Notes under the pieces: model-generated
The model's input: the letters and a program-made list of their open reading frames with translations, nothing else
Database searches by the model: none
What the model was told of the DNA's origin: nothing
Made by a program: the position numbers and the translations under genes
In this document: in pieces, positions 1 through 5,258 of the stretch
How positions within the stretch are numbered: position 1 is the first letter of the stretch
Layout: the number at the start of each line of letters is the position of its first letter
Origin: Candidatus Tectimicrobiota bacterium
Lineage (GTDB): Bacteria; UBA8248
Reading direction: 5' to 3'
Length of the DNA: 5,258 nucleotides
NCBI GenBank assembly: GCA_016184445.1
Contig: JACPCT010000261.1
Location: 1-5,258 of the forward strand

Positions 1-297
1 AAGGAGTTCGTCGCGGAGTGGAAGAAGCGCGGCTACAACTTCGCGGGCCTGACCGAGGGCTTCCGGGGCTATGACGGCATCATGACCATCGCCGCCGCCA
101 TCCAGAAGGCCGGGAAGGCCGACCCCAAGGCCATCCAGGCGGCGCTCTGGGGGGTGCAGGTCCAGGGCGTGAATGGCCCCATCAAGTTCTTCAAGCAGGG
201 CCCCAAGGGGCGCGAGAGCGGCCAGAGCCAGCCCAACGTCTTCATCGTGCAGATTGACGGGGGCAAGGTCGCCGTGCCCGCGTTCATGAAGAACTGA
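1..297 (+). CDS. ABC transporter substrate-binding protein, HAAT/Liv type (C-terminal fragment)
   Basis: The gene is cut by the left window edge, leaving the last 98 residues in frame 1 and a TGA stop at 295-297. The fragment resembles the C-terminal lobe of Peripla_BP_6 (LivJ/LivK-like) periplasmic binding proteins. It has the 'GYDGIMTIAAAIQKAG' helix (about residues 24-39), then the 'DPKAIQAAL' helix typical of this family. A 'GVNGPIKF' strand (the family's usual G-x-x-G-x-I-x-F) and a closing strand 'VFIVQIDGGK' follow. In this family the protein binds ligand in the periplasm and delivers it to the LivHM permease, and its position directly upstream of livHMGF fits that role. The ligand cannot be read from this part, because most binding-cleft residues lie upstream. 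Family assignment is confident; substrate is unknown. Confidence 0.88.
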   Translation, partial: KEFVAEWKKRGYNFAGLTEGFRGYDGIMTIAAAIQKAGKADPKAIQAALWGVQVQGVNGPIKFFKQGPKGRESGQSQPNVFIVQIDGGKVAVPAFMKN

Positions 298-316
298 CGG
301 CGAAGGCGCTCTGCTA

Positions 317-352
317 CCCCCCGGGGCCGCGGAGGCCCCGGGGGGCCTTTTC
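317..352 (+). terminator. Probable intrinsic terminator/attenuator between the binding-protein gene and livH
   Basis: A perfect 12-bp inverted repeat, 317-328 (ccccccggggcc) and 334-345 (ggccccgggggg), encloses a 5-nt loop (gcgga). Two C residues and then four T residues (348-351) follow. It begins 19 nt after the stop codon of the binding-protein gene. The stem is very strong but the T tract is short, so termination may be partial. In Liv operons a structure here would allow more binding protein than membrane components to be made, and would also protect the upstream mRNA 3' end. Confidence 0.72.
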
Positions 353-364
353 CCAGCCTCATCG

Positions 365-391
365 CCCGGCCGGCCGCCAGACCCGGCCGGG
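365..391 (+). repeat. GC-rich inverted repeat just before the livH ribosome-binding site
   Basis: The arms 365-373 (cccggccgg) and 383-391 (ccggccggg) are perfect 9-bp reverse complements around a 9-nt loop. No T tract follows, so this is not a standard terminator. The 3' arm ends on the first base of the purine-rich ribosome-binding stretch of livH. The fold could therefore modulate translation or act as an RNA stabiliser downstream of the terminator-like hairpin. In DNA this rich in G+C, a 9-bp repeat could also be chance. Confidence 0.4.
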
Positions 392-399
392 GGAGGGAG
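391..399 (+). promoter_or_regulatory. Ribosome-binding site of livH, supporting a TTG start
   Basis: The purine run gggagggag lies 9 nt before the TTG at 409. No in-frame ATG or GTG lies close enough to use this site, and the next in-frame ATG (499-501) would delete the first membrane segment. This decides the TTG start. Confidence 0.65.
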
Positions 400-408
400 C
401 GGCCCGCC

Positions 409-1281
409 TTGGACCAGTTTCTCCAGCATCTCTTGAACGGGGTCATCCTCGGGGGAAGCTACGCCCTCCTCGGCATCGGCCTCACCCTCATCTTCGGCAT
501 CATGTACGTGGTGAATTTCACCCACGGGGAGCTCTACTCCTTCGGGGCCTACATGGTGTTCGGGGTGGTGGCGGCCCTTCATGGGAATTTCTTCGTCGCC
601 CTCTTCCTGGCGGTGGCGCTCGGCGCCGTCCTCGGGGCGGGCATCGAGCGAAGCCTCCTCCGCCCCCTCCGGGGGACGAGCATCGACACCACCATGCTGG
701 TGATGATCGGCGCCTGGATCGCCATGCAGAACGCCGAGCAGCTCCTCTGGACGGGGGTGGCCAAGGCGATCCGGCATCCTTTCCCGGAGGCCCCTCTCGT
801 GATCGGGCCGGTGTCGGTGTCCTGGATACGCATCTTCGTCTTCGCCGCCGCCATCCTCCTCATCGCGGCCTCGCACCTCCTCATCCGCCGGACCCGCCTC
901 GGCACGGCCATGCGGGCCACCTTCCAGGACCGGGAGACGGCGGCCCTGATGGGGGTGAACATCGACGCCATCCACACCGTCACCTTCGCCTTCGGCTCCG
1001 GGCTGGCCGCCGCCGCCGGCGCACTCCTGGGGCCCGTCTTCGTCGTCTTTCCCACCATGGGGGACCTCGCCGCCCTCAAGGCGTTCGCCATCGTGATCCT
1101 GGGCGGGATGGGGAACTTCTTGGGGGCCACCCTGGGCGGGCTCATCCTGGGGGTCGTCGAGGAGATGGGGGCGGGCTACATCTCCTCCGGCTACCGGGAC
1201 GCGATGGGGTTTCTCATCATCATCGTGGTCCTGCTGTTCAGGCCCACGGGCCTCTTCGCCCGGGCGGAGCGGGTGGGATGA
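409..1281 (+). CDS. livH: Branched-chain amino-acid family ABC transporter permease LivH
   Basis: This is one of the two inner-membrane permease subunits of a HAAT importer, forming the translocation channel with LivM. The 290-residue product is very hydrophobic, with about eight predicted membrane segments, and is close to the usual 285-310 residues. Diagnostic parts are the N-terminal 'NGVILGGSYALLGIGLTLIF' (10-29) and 'VVNFTHGELYSFGAY' (about 34-48). A cytoplasmic loop from about residue 162 ('TRLGTAMRATFQDRETAALMGV') corresponds to the EAA-like contact site for the ATPase subunits. A Gly-rich 'AIVILGGMGNFLGATLGG' segment near the C terminus is also typical. Translation most likely starts at TTG 409, giving MDQFLQHLLNGV, the expected LivH N terminus. 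The last codons overlap livM by 4 nt (ATGA). The transported compound cannot be told from the permease. Confidence 0.95.
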   Translation: MDQFLQHLLNGVILGGSYALLGIGLTLIFGIMYVVNFTHGELYSFGAYMVFGVVAALHGNFFVALFLAVALGAVLGAGIERSLLRPLRGTSIDTTMLVMIGAWIAMQNAEQLLWTGVAKAIRHPFPEAPLVIGPVSVSWIRIFVFAAAILLIAASHLLIRRTRLGTAMRATFQDRETAALMGVNIDAIHTVTFAFGSGLAAAAGALLGPVFVVFPTMGDLAALKAFAIVILGGMGNFLGATLGGLILGVVEEMGAGYISSGYRDAMGFLIIIVVLLFRPTGLFARAERVG

Positions 1282-2303
1282 GGCGCTGGCCGGCCTGGGC
1301 CTGGGTGGCGTTCCTGGCGTCGATCCCGCTCTGGGTGCGGAACCAGTATTACCTTCACGTCCTCATCAACACGGGCATCTTCGCGGTCGCGGCCATGAGC
1401 CTGAACCTCCTGCTCGGCTACACGGGCCAGCTGAGCCTCGGCCACGTCGCCTTCTTCGGGATCGGCGCCTACACCAGCGCGCTGGTCTCGCTCGGTTTCG
1501 ACCTCCAGCTCGCGGCGGGCTACACCTTCGTCTTCGAGCCCCGCCCGGTATGGCTGGGCTTCCTCGCCGGGGTCGCGGTGGCGGGCCTCTTCGGCTGGCT
1601 CATCGGGAAGCTCTCGTTCCGGGTGCGGGGGGCCTATTTCGTCATCGTGACGGTGAGCTTCGCGGAGGTGGTGAAGCTGGTCGCCCTGAACTGGGTGGAC
1701 CTGACGGAAGGCCCCATGGCCTTGAACAACATCCCCCCCGTCACCCTCTCCCTCCCGGGCCTGGGGGAGCTGACCTTCTGGAAGAAGGAGCCGAACTATT
1801 ACCTCGTCCTGGCCGTATGCCTCCTCTCCTACGCGGTCATCCGCCGCCTGGTGCAGTCCCGGGCGGGCAGGGCCTTCATCGCCCTGCGCGAGAACGAGGC
1901 CCTGGCCGAGTCGGTCGGCGTGGACGTCACGCGCTTCCTCGTCCTGGCCGCGGTGATCTCGGCCGCGATCGCGGGGGCGGCCGGCGGGCTCTACGCCCAC
2001 TACATCAAGATCGTGGACCCGGACATCTTCTTGTTCATCTACACGGTGGTCATGGTGATCATGGTGGTGACGGGCGGGAAGGGGACCCTCCTGGGCCCCG
2101 TGGTAGGGGCCGTCATCTTCGGCATCCTCCCCGAGATCCTGCGCGAGGTGGCCCGGCCCGAGGTGCAGTGGATCATCTATGGGTTCATCATGATCCTGAT
2201 CGTCTTCTTCCTCCCGGAGGGAATCGTCCCGGCGGCGGCCTCCTGGCGGAAGGCGCGCGCCGCCTCGGCTTCCCCCCTCGGCGCGGCGGGGGAGAGGGCA
2301 TGA
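1278..2303 (+). CDS. livM: Branched-chain amino-acid family ABC transporter permease LivM
   Basis: This is the second inner-membrane permease subunit, partner of LivH. The product has 341 residues. It is shorter than Escherichia coli LivM (about 425), lacking that protein's N-terminal extension, as is common for HAAT LivM proteins. The family hallmark 'GYTGQLSLGH' is at 47-56, followed by 'AFFGIGAYTSAL'. The loop around 194-215 ('SRAGRAFIALRENEALAESVGV') is the EAA-like site that docks on LivG/LivF. 'TGGKGTLLGPVVGAVIF' and the 'IIYGFIMILIVFFLPEGI' helix near the C terminus are also characteristic. The ATG at 1278 overlaps the livH stop (ATGA), and GGAG at 1266-1269 is a suitable ribosome-binding site. 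The final ~20 residues are Ala/Arg-rich and probably a loose cytoplasmic tail. Confidence 0.95.
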   Translation: MRRWPAWAWVAFLASIPLWVRNQYYLHVLINTGIFAVAAMSLNLLLGYTGQLSLGHVAFFGIGAYTSALVSLGFDLQLAAGYTFVFEPRPVWLGFLAGVAVAGLFGWLIGKLSFRVRGAYFVIVTVSFAEVVKLVALNWVDLTEGPMALNNIPPVTLSLPGLGELTFWKKEPNYYLVLAVCLLSYAVIRRLVQSRAGRAFIALRENEALAESVGVDVTRFLVLAAVISAAIAGAAGGLYAHYIKIVDPDIFLFIYTVVMVIMVVTGGKGTLLGPVVGAVIFGILPEILREVARPEVQWIIYGFIMILIVFFLPEGIVPAAASWRKARAASASPLGAAGERA

Positions 2304-3088
2304 GTGCCCCGGCCGCCGTTCTCGCGGTGGAGGGCGTGGAGGTCCGCTTCGGCGGGCTGGTCGCCCTCTCGGACCTGAGCTTCATCGTCCGGGAGGGGGA
2401 GGTCGCCAGCCTCATCGGGCCCAACGGGGCGGGCAAGACGACCGCCTTCAACGTCATCACCGGCTTCCTCCGCCCGGCCAAGGGCGCGGTCCGCTACCGG
2501 GAGAGTCTCCTGAACGGCCTGCGCCCCAGCCAGGTCGCCGAGCGGGGAGTGGTCCGCACCTTCCAGAAGACGAGCGTCTTCGGGGGGATCCCGGTGTTCG
2601 AGAACGTCCTCATCGGCCTCCACCGCCGGGGGCGCGCCAAGTCCTGGGAGATTCTCCTCGCGCTCCCCCGGGTCCGCCAGGAGGAGAAGAGGCTCCGGGA
2701 GGAGGCCATGGAGCTCCTCTCCTTCGCGGGCCTCGCCCACCGGCGGGAGGAGCCGGGGGCGGCCCTTCCCTACGGGGAGCAGCGGCTCCTCGAGGTGGCC
2801 GTCGCGATGGCGGCGGACCCCTCGCTTCTCCTCCTCGACGAGCCGGTCTCGGGGATGAACCCCTCCGAGACGGCCGGCTTCATGAAGATGGTGGAGAAGA
2901 TCCGCGGGCGAGGGATCACCATCCTCCTTGTCGAGCACGACATGCGCATGGTCATGGGGGTCTCGGACCGGGTGGTGGTGCTGAACCAGGGGCGGATCAT
3001 CGCCGAGGGGCCGCCCGCGGAGATTCAGCGCGACCCCGATGTCATCCGCGCCTATCTGGGGCAGGGGGCGAAGCGTGCTGGTGGTTGA
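2300..3088 (+). CDS. livG: Branched-chain amino-acid family ABC transporter ATP-binding protein LivG
   Basis: This is one of two cytoplasmic ATPase subunits powering the LivHM permease; 262 residues, near the usual ~255. The nucleotide-binding parts are in order: Walker A GPNGAGKTT (40-48), Q-loop Gln in 'RTFQ' (Q89), signature LPYGEQ (156-161), Walker B LLLLDEP (176-182) and H-loop His in 'VEHDM' (H213). The signature is LPYGEQ rather than LSGGQ; LivG proteins normally carry an LSYG(Q/E)Q variant, so this is family-typical. 'SGMNPSET' after Walker B is another LivG marker. The start is ATG 2300, overlapping the livM stop by 4 nt, with GGAGAGGG (2291-2298) as ribosome-binding site. Longer upstream reading in the same frame is inside livM and lacks any LivG similarity. 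The 3' end overlaps livF by 14 nt. Confidence 0.95.
   Translation: MSAPAAVLAVEGVEVRFGGLVALSDLSFIVREGEVASLIGPNGAGKTTAFNVITGFLRPAKGAVRYRESLLNGLRPSQVAERGVVRTFQKTSVFGGIPVFENVLIGLHRRGRAKSWEILLALPRVRQEEKRLREEAMELLSFAGLAHRREEPGAALPYGEQRLLEVAVAMAADPSLLLLDEPVSGMNPSETAGFMKMVEKIRGRGITILLVEHDMRMVMGVSDRVVVLNQGRIIAEGPPAEIQRDPDVIRAYLGQGAKRAGG
3063..3068 (+). promoter_or_regulatory. Ribosome-binding site inside the end of livG, deciding the livF GTG start
   Basis: AGGGGG lies 6 nt before GTG 3075. An in-frame ATG at 3039 exists, but it would add 12 residues (starting MSSAPIWGRGRS) unlike any LivF N terminus. Starting at 3075 gives MLVVEGLVCRYGK, matching the common LivF beginning. Confidence 0.65.
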
Positions 3089-3779
3089 GGGCCTCGTCTG
3101 CCGGTACGGCAAGGTGAACGCCGTGCGCGAGCTTTCCCTCCGGGTGGAGGAAGGGGAGCTGGTCACCCTGATCGGGGCGAACGGCGCCGGGAAGACCACC
3201 ACCCTCAAGGCCATCTCGGGCCTCCTGAGGCCGGCGGCGGGACGCATCGTCTTCGAGGGGGCCGAGATCCAGGCGGCCTCCCCCCGGGCCATCCTCGGCC
3301 GGGGCATCGCGCATTGCCCGGAGGGCCGCCGTGTGTTCCCCTATCTGACGGTGCAGGAGAACCTGGAGATGGGCTCCTACCTCCGCAGGGACCCCGCGGG
3401 GGCGGCCGAGGACATGGGCCGGATCTTCCGGCGCTTCCCTGTCCTGGAGGAGCGCCGGCGCCAGGCCGCGGGGACCCTCTCGGGCGGCGAGCAGCAGATG
3501 CTCGCCATCGGGAGGGCGCTCATGTCCCGGCCGAGGCTCATTCTCTTCGACGAGCCCTCCCTGGGCCTTGCCCCGAACCTGGTGGAGACGACTTTTGATA
3601 TCATCCGGGAAATCCGGAACCAGGGCGTCACCGTCCTGATGGTGGAGCAGAACGCATACGCCGCCCTGGAGATGGCGGACCGCTCCTATCTCATCGAGGC
3701 CGGCGCCGTGGCGCTGGAGGGGAGGGGACGGGAGCTCCTCGGCAACCCTTACGTGAAGCAGGCCTACCTCGGGGGCTGA
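3075..3779 (+). CDS. livF: Branched-chain amino-acid family ABC transporter ATP-binding protein LivF
   Basis: This is the second ATPase subunit, pairing with LivG. From GTG 3075 the product is 234 residues, close to E. coli LivF (about 237). Motifs are Walker A GANGAGKTT (34-42), the LivF-typical 'PEGRRVFPYLTVQENL' (82-97) in the Q-loop region, signature LSGGEQ (135-140) and Walker B LILFDEP (155-161). In the switch position the sequence is 'VEQNA', giving Gln192 instead of the usual His. This substitution is a normal LivF trait, so LivG likely supplies the canonical H-loop. The C terminus 'NPYVKQAYLGG' also fits. The gene overlaps livG by 14 nt, which suggests coupled translation. Only 16 bp separate its stop from the next gene, with no hairpin visible, so transcription probably runs on into the molybdenum hydroxylase genes. 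Confidence 0.94.
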   Translation: MLVVEGLVCRYGKVNAVRELSLRVEEGELVTLIGANGAGKTTTLKAISGLLRPAAGRIVFEGAEIQAASPRAILGRGIAHCPEGRRVFPYLTVQENLEMGSYLRRDPAGAAEDMGRIFRRFPVLEERRRQAAGTLSGGEQQMLAIGRALMSRPRLILFDEPSLGLAPNLVETTFDIIREIRNQGVTVLMVEQNAYAALEMADRSYLIEAGAVALEGRGRELLGNPYVKQAYLGG

Positions 3780-3795
3780 CGGACCGGAGGATCGC

Positions 3796-4656
3796 ATGGA
3801 TTACGTTCGCGCCGCCTCCCTCGAGGAGGCGCTCGCCGCCGCGCTCCGGCCCGGGGCCGCCTTCGTGGCCGGGGGCACCAACCTGGTGCCAGACATCCTC
3901 TTCGGCCGCAAGAAGCCGGTCCTCGCGGTGGACATCAGCCGGCTGCGGGAGCTACGCTTCATCGAGGAGAGGGGAGGCCGCCTGCGCATCGGCGCGCTCG
4001 CGACGGTGACGGATCTGCTCGAGTCGGACCGGGTGCGCGAGGCCGCCCCGCCGCTCCATGAGAGCGCCGTCGAATTCGCGGGGCCCCTGGTGCGCAACCG
4101 GGCGACGGTGGGCGGGAACCTCCTCGACGCCTCCCCCGCCGCGGACTTGGCTCCTCCCCTCCTGGCCCAGGACGGGGAGGCGGAGCTCCTCTCCGCGGAG
4201 GGCCCGCGCACCCTGCCGCTCGCGTCGTTCTTCCTGGGCTACCGGAAGACCACCATCCGCCCGGGGGAGCTCCTGACGGCGGTCTCCCTCCGCTCCCTGG
4301 GCCCAAACGATCGGTCCGCCTACCAGAAGCTCCAGCTCCGCCGGGCGATGGCCATCTCGGTGGTGAGCGTGGCGGCGGCCCTCTGGATGGAGGGCGGCCG
4401 GTGCGCCGAGGCGGGCATCGGCATGGGTGCGGTGGCTCCCGTTCCCTATCGCTCCGGGGCGGCGGAGGCCGAGCTCCGGGGCCGGGTGGTGGGCGAGGCC
4501 GAGGCCGAGGCCGCCGCGGCCGCCGCCCGCCGGGAGGCCCGGGCGATCGACGATGTCCGCGCCTCCGCGCGGTACAGGGAGCGCATGTGCGAGGTGCTCG
4601 TCCGGCGCCTGCTGAGGCGGACGCTGGGCCTTCCGTCCCCCGCCCGGGCGCATTGA
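3796..4656 (+). CDS. Xanthine dehydrogenase family protein, FAD-binding subunit M (CoxM/XdhB-like)
   Basis: This is the medium, flavin-carrying subunit of a three-subunit molybdenum hydroxylase. It receives electrons from the [2Fe-2S] subunit and passes them to an external acceptor. The product is 286 residues, normal for the stand-alone FAD subunit. The N-terminal FAD domain shows both flavin-binding motifs: AGGTN (25-29) and TVGGN (104-108), the latter within 'LVRNRATVGGNLLDASPAAD' (98-117). The C-terminal domain corresponds to the CO dehydrogenase flavoprotein C-terminal fold ('AYQKLQLRRAMAISVVSVAAAL', then 'AGIGMGAVAPVPYR'). An Ala/Glu/Arg-rich helix covers about 234-250. No extra Cys cluster is present, which argues against a 4-hydroxybenzoyl-CoA reductase beta subunit with its additional [4Fe-4S]. 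ATG 3796 has GGAGG at 3786-3790. The substrate is not determined by this subunit. Confidence 0.92.
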   Translation: MDYVRAASLEEALAAALRPGAAFVAGGTNLVPDILFGRKKPVLAVDISRLRELRFIEERGGRLRIGALATVTDLLESDRVREAAPPLHESAVEFAGPLVRNRATVGGNLLDASPAADLAPPLLAQDGEAELLSAEGPRTLPLASFFLGYRKTTIRPGELLTAVSLRSLGPNDRSAYQKLQLRRAMAISVVSVAAALWMEGGRCAEAGIGMGAVAPVPYRSGAAEAELRGRVVGEAEAEAAAAAARREARAIDDVRASARYRERMCEVLVRRLLRRTLGLPSPARAH

Positions 4657-4679
4657 CCGAGAAAAGGGGCAGCCCTCCG

Positions 4680-5150
4680 ATGAGCCGGTATGAAGTCACC
4701 TTCAGGGTGAACGGGGAGGAGCGCCGCGCTTCCGTCCGGGGCGAGGCCACCCTCCTGCGGACCCTGCGCGAGCTGGGCCACCTGGACGTGAAAACGAGCT
4801 GCGAAGCGGGAGACTGCGGCGCCTGCGCGGTCCTCCTGGACGGGGAGGCGGTCAACGCCTGCCTGGTCCTCGCCGCCCAGGCCGACGGCTGCGAGATCGT
4901 GACCGTCCGGGGGATCGGGACAGAGGGGAATCTTCACCCCATCCAGCGCCAGATCGTGGAGAAGGGCGGGGTCCAGTGCGGCTTCTGCACCCCGGGGATC
5001 GTGGTGGCGGCCAAGGCCCTGCTGGACAGGAACCCCGCTCCCTCCCCGGAGGAGATCCGGCGCGGGCTGGCGGGGAACCTCTGCCGCTGCACGGGCTACC
5101 AGAAGCTTTTCGAGGCGATCGCGGCCGCGGCCCAGGAGATGCGGGGATGA
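4680..5150 (+). CDS. (2Fe-2S)-binding subunit of a xanthine dehydrogenase family enzyme (CoxS/XdhC-like)
   Basis: This small subunit relays electrons from the molybdenum centre to FAD through two [2Fe-2S] clusters. It has 156 residues, the usual size. The N-terminal plant-ferredoxin-like domain carries Cys41, Cys46, Cys49 and Cys61 ('CEAGDCGAC' and 'NAC'). The C-terminal four-helix domain carries Cys100, Cys103 ('QCGFCTPG'), Cys135 and Cys137 ('NLCRCTGY'). All eight ligands are present, so the protein looks functional. ATG 4680 gives MSRYEVTFRVNGEE, the expected beginning. AAGGGG at 4664-4669 is a plausible ribosome-binding site at about 10 nt. It lies 23 nt after the FAD subunit and overlaps the next gene by 4 nt (ATGA). 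The frame stays open far upstream, but that extension is Gly/Arg-rich shadow sequence inside the FAD gene. Confidence 0.95.
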   Translation: MSRYEVTFRVNGEERRASVRGEATLLRTLRELGHLDVKTSCEAGDCGACAVLLDGEAVNACLVLAAQADGCEIVTVRGIGTEGNLHPIQRQIVEKGGVQCGFCTPGIVVAAKALLDRNPAPSPEEIRRGLAGNLCRCTGYQKLFEAIAAAAQEMRG

Positions 5151-5258
5151 CGGACCGGATCGAGACGCGGGTGGTCGGGGCGCGCCTCCCCTTCGTGGAC
5201 GGCGTGGAGAAGGTGACCGGGGCGACCCAGTACGCCGCCGACCTCCGCCTGCCCGGCA
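5147..5258 (+). CDS. Molybdopterin-binding (large, catalytic) subunit of the same hydroxylase, N-terminal fragment
   Basis: Only the first 37 codons lie in the window and the frame is open to the right edge. The sequence 'VVGARLPFVDGVEKVTGATQ' (9-28), followed by 'YAADLRLPG', is the characteristic N terminus of the aldehyde oxidase/xanthine dehydrogenase large subunit, usually written VG-x-x-x-x-R-x-D-x-x-x-K-V-T-G-x-A-x-Y. ATG 5147 overlaps the stop of the [2Fe-2S] gene (ATGA), and AGGAG at 5134-5138 is the ribosome-binding site. This subunit (normally about 750-800 residues) binds the Mo cofactor and substrate. The active-site loop that separates CO dehydrogenase from purine, nicotinate, isoquinoline or aldehyde enzymes is not visible here. 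Confidence 0.88.
   Translation, partial: MTDRIETRVVGARLPFVDGVEKVTGATQYAADLRLPG

Noticed and set aside
298..408. Promoter for livH in the intergenic gap
   Set aside because: The gap is dominated by two GC hairpins, and I could not find a credible -35/-10 pair. A non-sigma70 promoter cannot be excluded by eye, but there is no support for one.
1550..2299. Possible 250-residue N-terminal extension of LivG in the same open frame
   Set aside because: The extension is out-of-frame livM sequence, Gly/Pro/Arg-rich and low in complexity. The LivG N terminus starts exactly at the ATGA overlap at 2300 with a good ribosome-binding site.
2177..3307. Long minus-strand open frame (376 codons) opposite livG/livF, and a similar one at 1191-2000
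   Set aside because: They lie fully antisense to clear livM, livG and livF genes. Their translations are Arg/Pro/Gly/Asp/His-rich with no recognisable domain, as expected for the shadow frame of GC-rich coding DNA.
3645..3653. Gln in place of the H-loop His in LivF as a sign of an inactive ATPase
   Set aside because: The 'VEQN' form is usual in the LivF family, and the other motifs (Walker A, signature, Walker B) are intact.
4492..4530. GAGGCC-type tandem repetition in the FAD subunit gene
   Set aside because: It is in frame and encodes an Ala/Glu-rich helix (residues about 234-243). It looks like codon bias in low-complexity coding sequence, not a regulatory or mobile repeat.
4401..4679. 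Upstream extension of the [2Fe-2S] subunit to an ATG at 4401
   Set aside because: The added sequence is Gly/Arg/Pro-rich antiframe of the FAD subunit gene. The family N terminus begins at ATG 4680.

Overview
The window is about 5.3 kb of very GC-rich DNA (roughly 70% G+C by eye). It is almost entirely coding, and every gene is on the + strand. It reads as one operon or two fused modules: a branched-chain (hydrophobic) amino-acid family ABC importer (HAAT/Liv type) followed by a three-subunit molybdenum hydroxylase of the xanthine dehydrogenase / CO dehydrogenase family. The G+C content, dense packing and Liv plus xanthine dehydrogenase content fit a free-living, high-GC, probably Gram-negative bacterium, such as a proteobacterium or an uncultured soil/sediment lineage. 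No marker gene fixes the taxon, so this is inference.

Layout. Bases 1-297 are the C-terminal end of a periplasmic substrate-binding protein. A 111-bp gap follows, holding a perfect 12-bp GC-rich hairpin with a short T tract (probable intrinsic terminator or attenuator) and a second 9-bp hairpin next to the ribosome-binding site of the next gene. Then come livH (409-1281, TTG start), livM (1278-2303), livG (2300-3088) and livF (3075-3779, GTG start). Each of these overlaps its neighbour by 4 or 14 nt, which suggests translational coupling. After 16 bp come the FAD-binding subunit (3796-4656), the [2Fe-2S] subunit (4680-5150) and the first 37 codons of the molybdopterin-binding catalytic subunit (5147 to the window edge).

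How the genes work together. The binding protein captures a small molecule in the periplasm. LivH and LivM form the membrane channel, and LivG and LivF hydrolyse ATP to drive uptake. The molybdenum hydroxylase would hydroxylate its substrate with water at the Mo centre and pass electrons through two [2Fe-2S] clusters to FAD. The 16-bp spacing with no visible terminator between livF and the hydroxylase genes suggests that the importer brings in the substrate the enzyme oxidises, for example a purine, N-heterocycle or aromatic compound rather than leucine. That link is inferred, because the substrate-determining parts of both the binding protein and the Mo subunit lie outside the window. I found no mobile element, CRISPR array, RNA gene or clearly novel system; the window looks like a well-formed catabolic operon of known families. 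There is no gene-free stretch longer than 111 bp.
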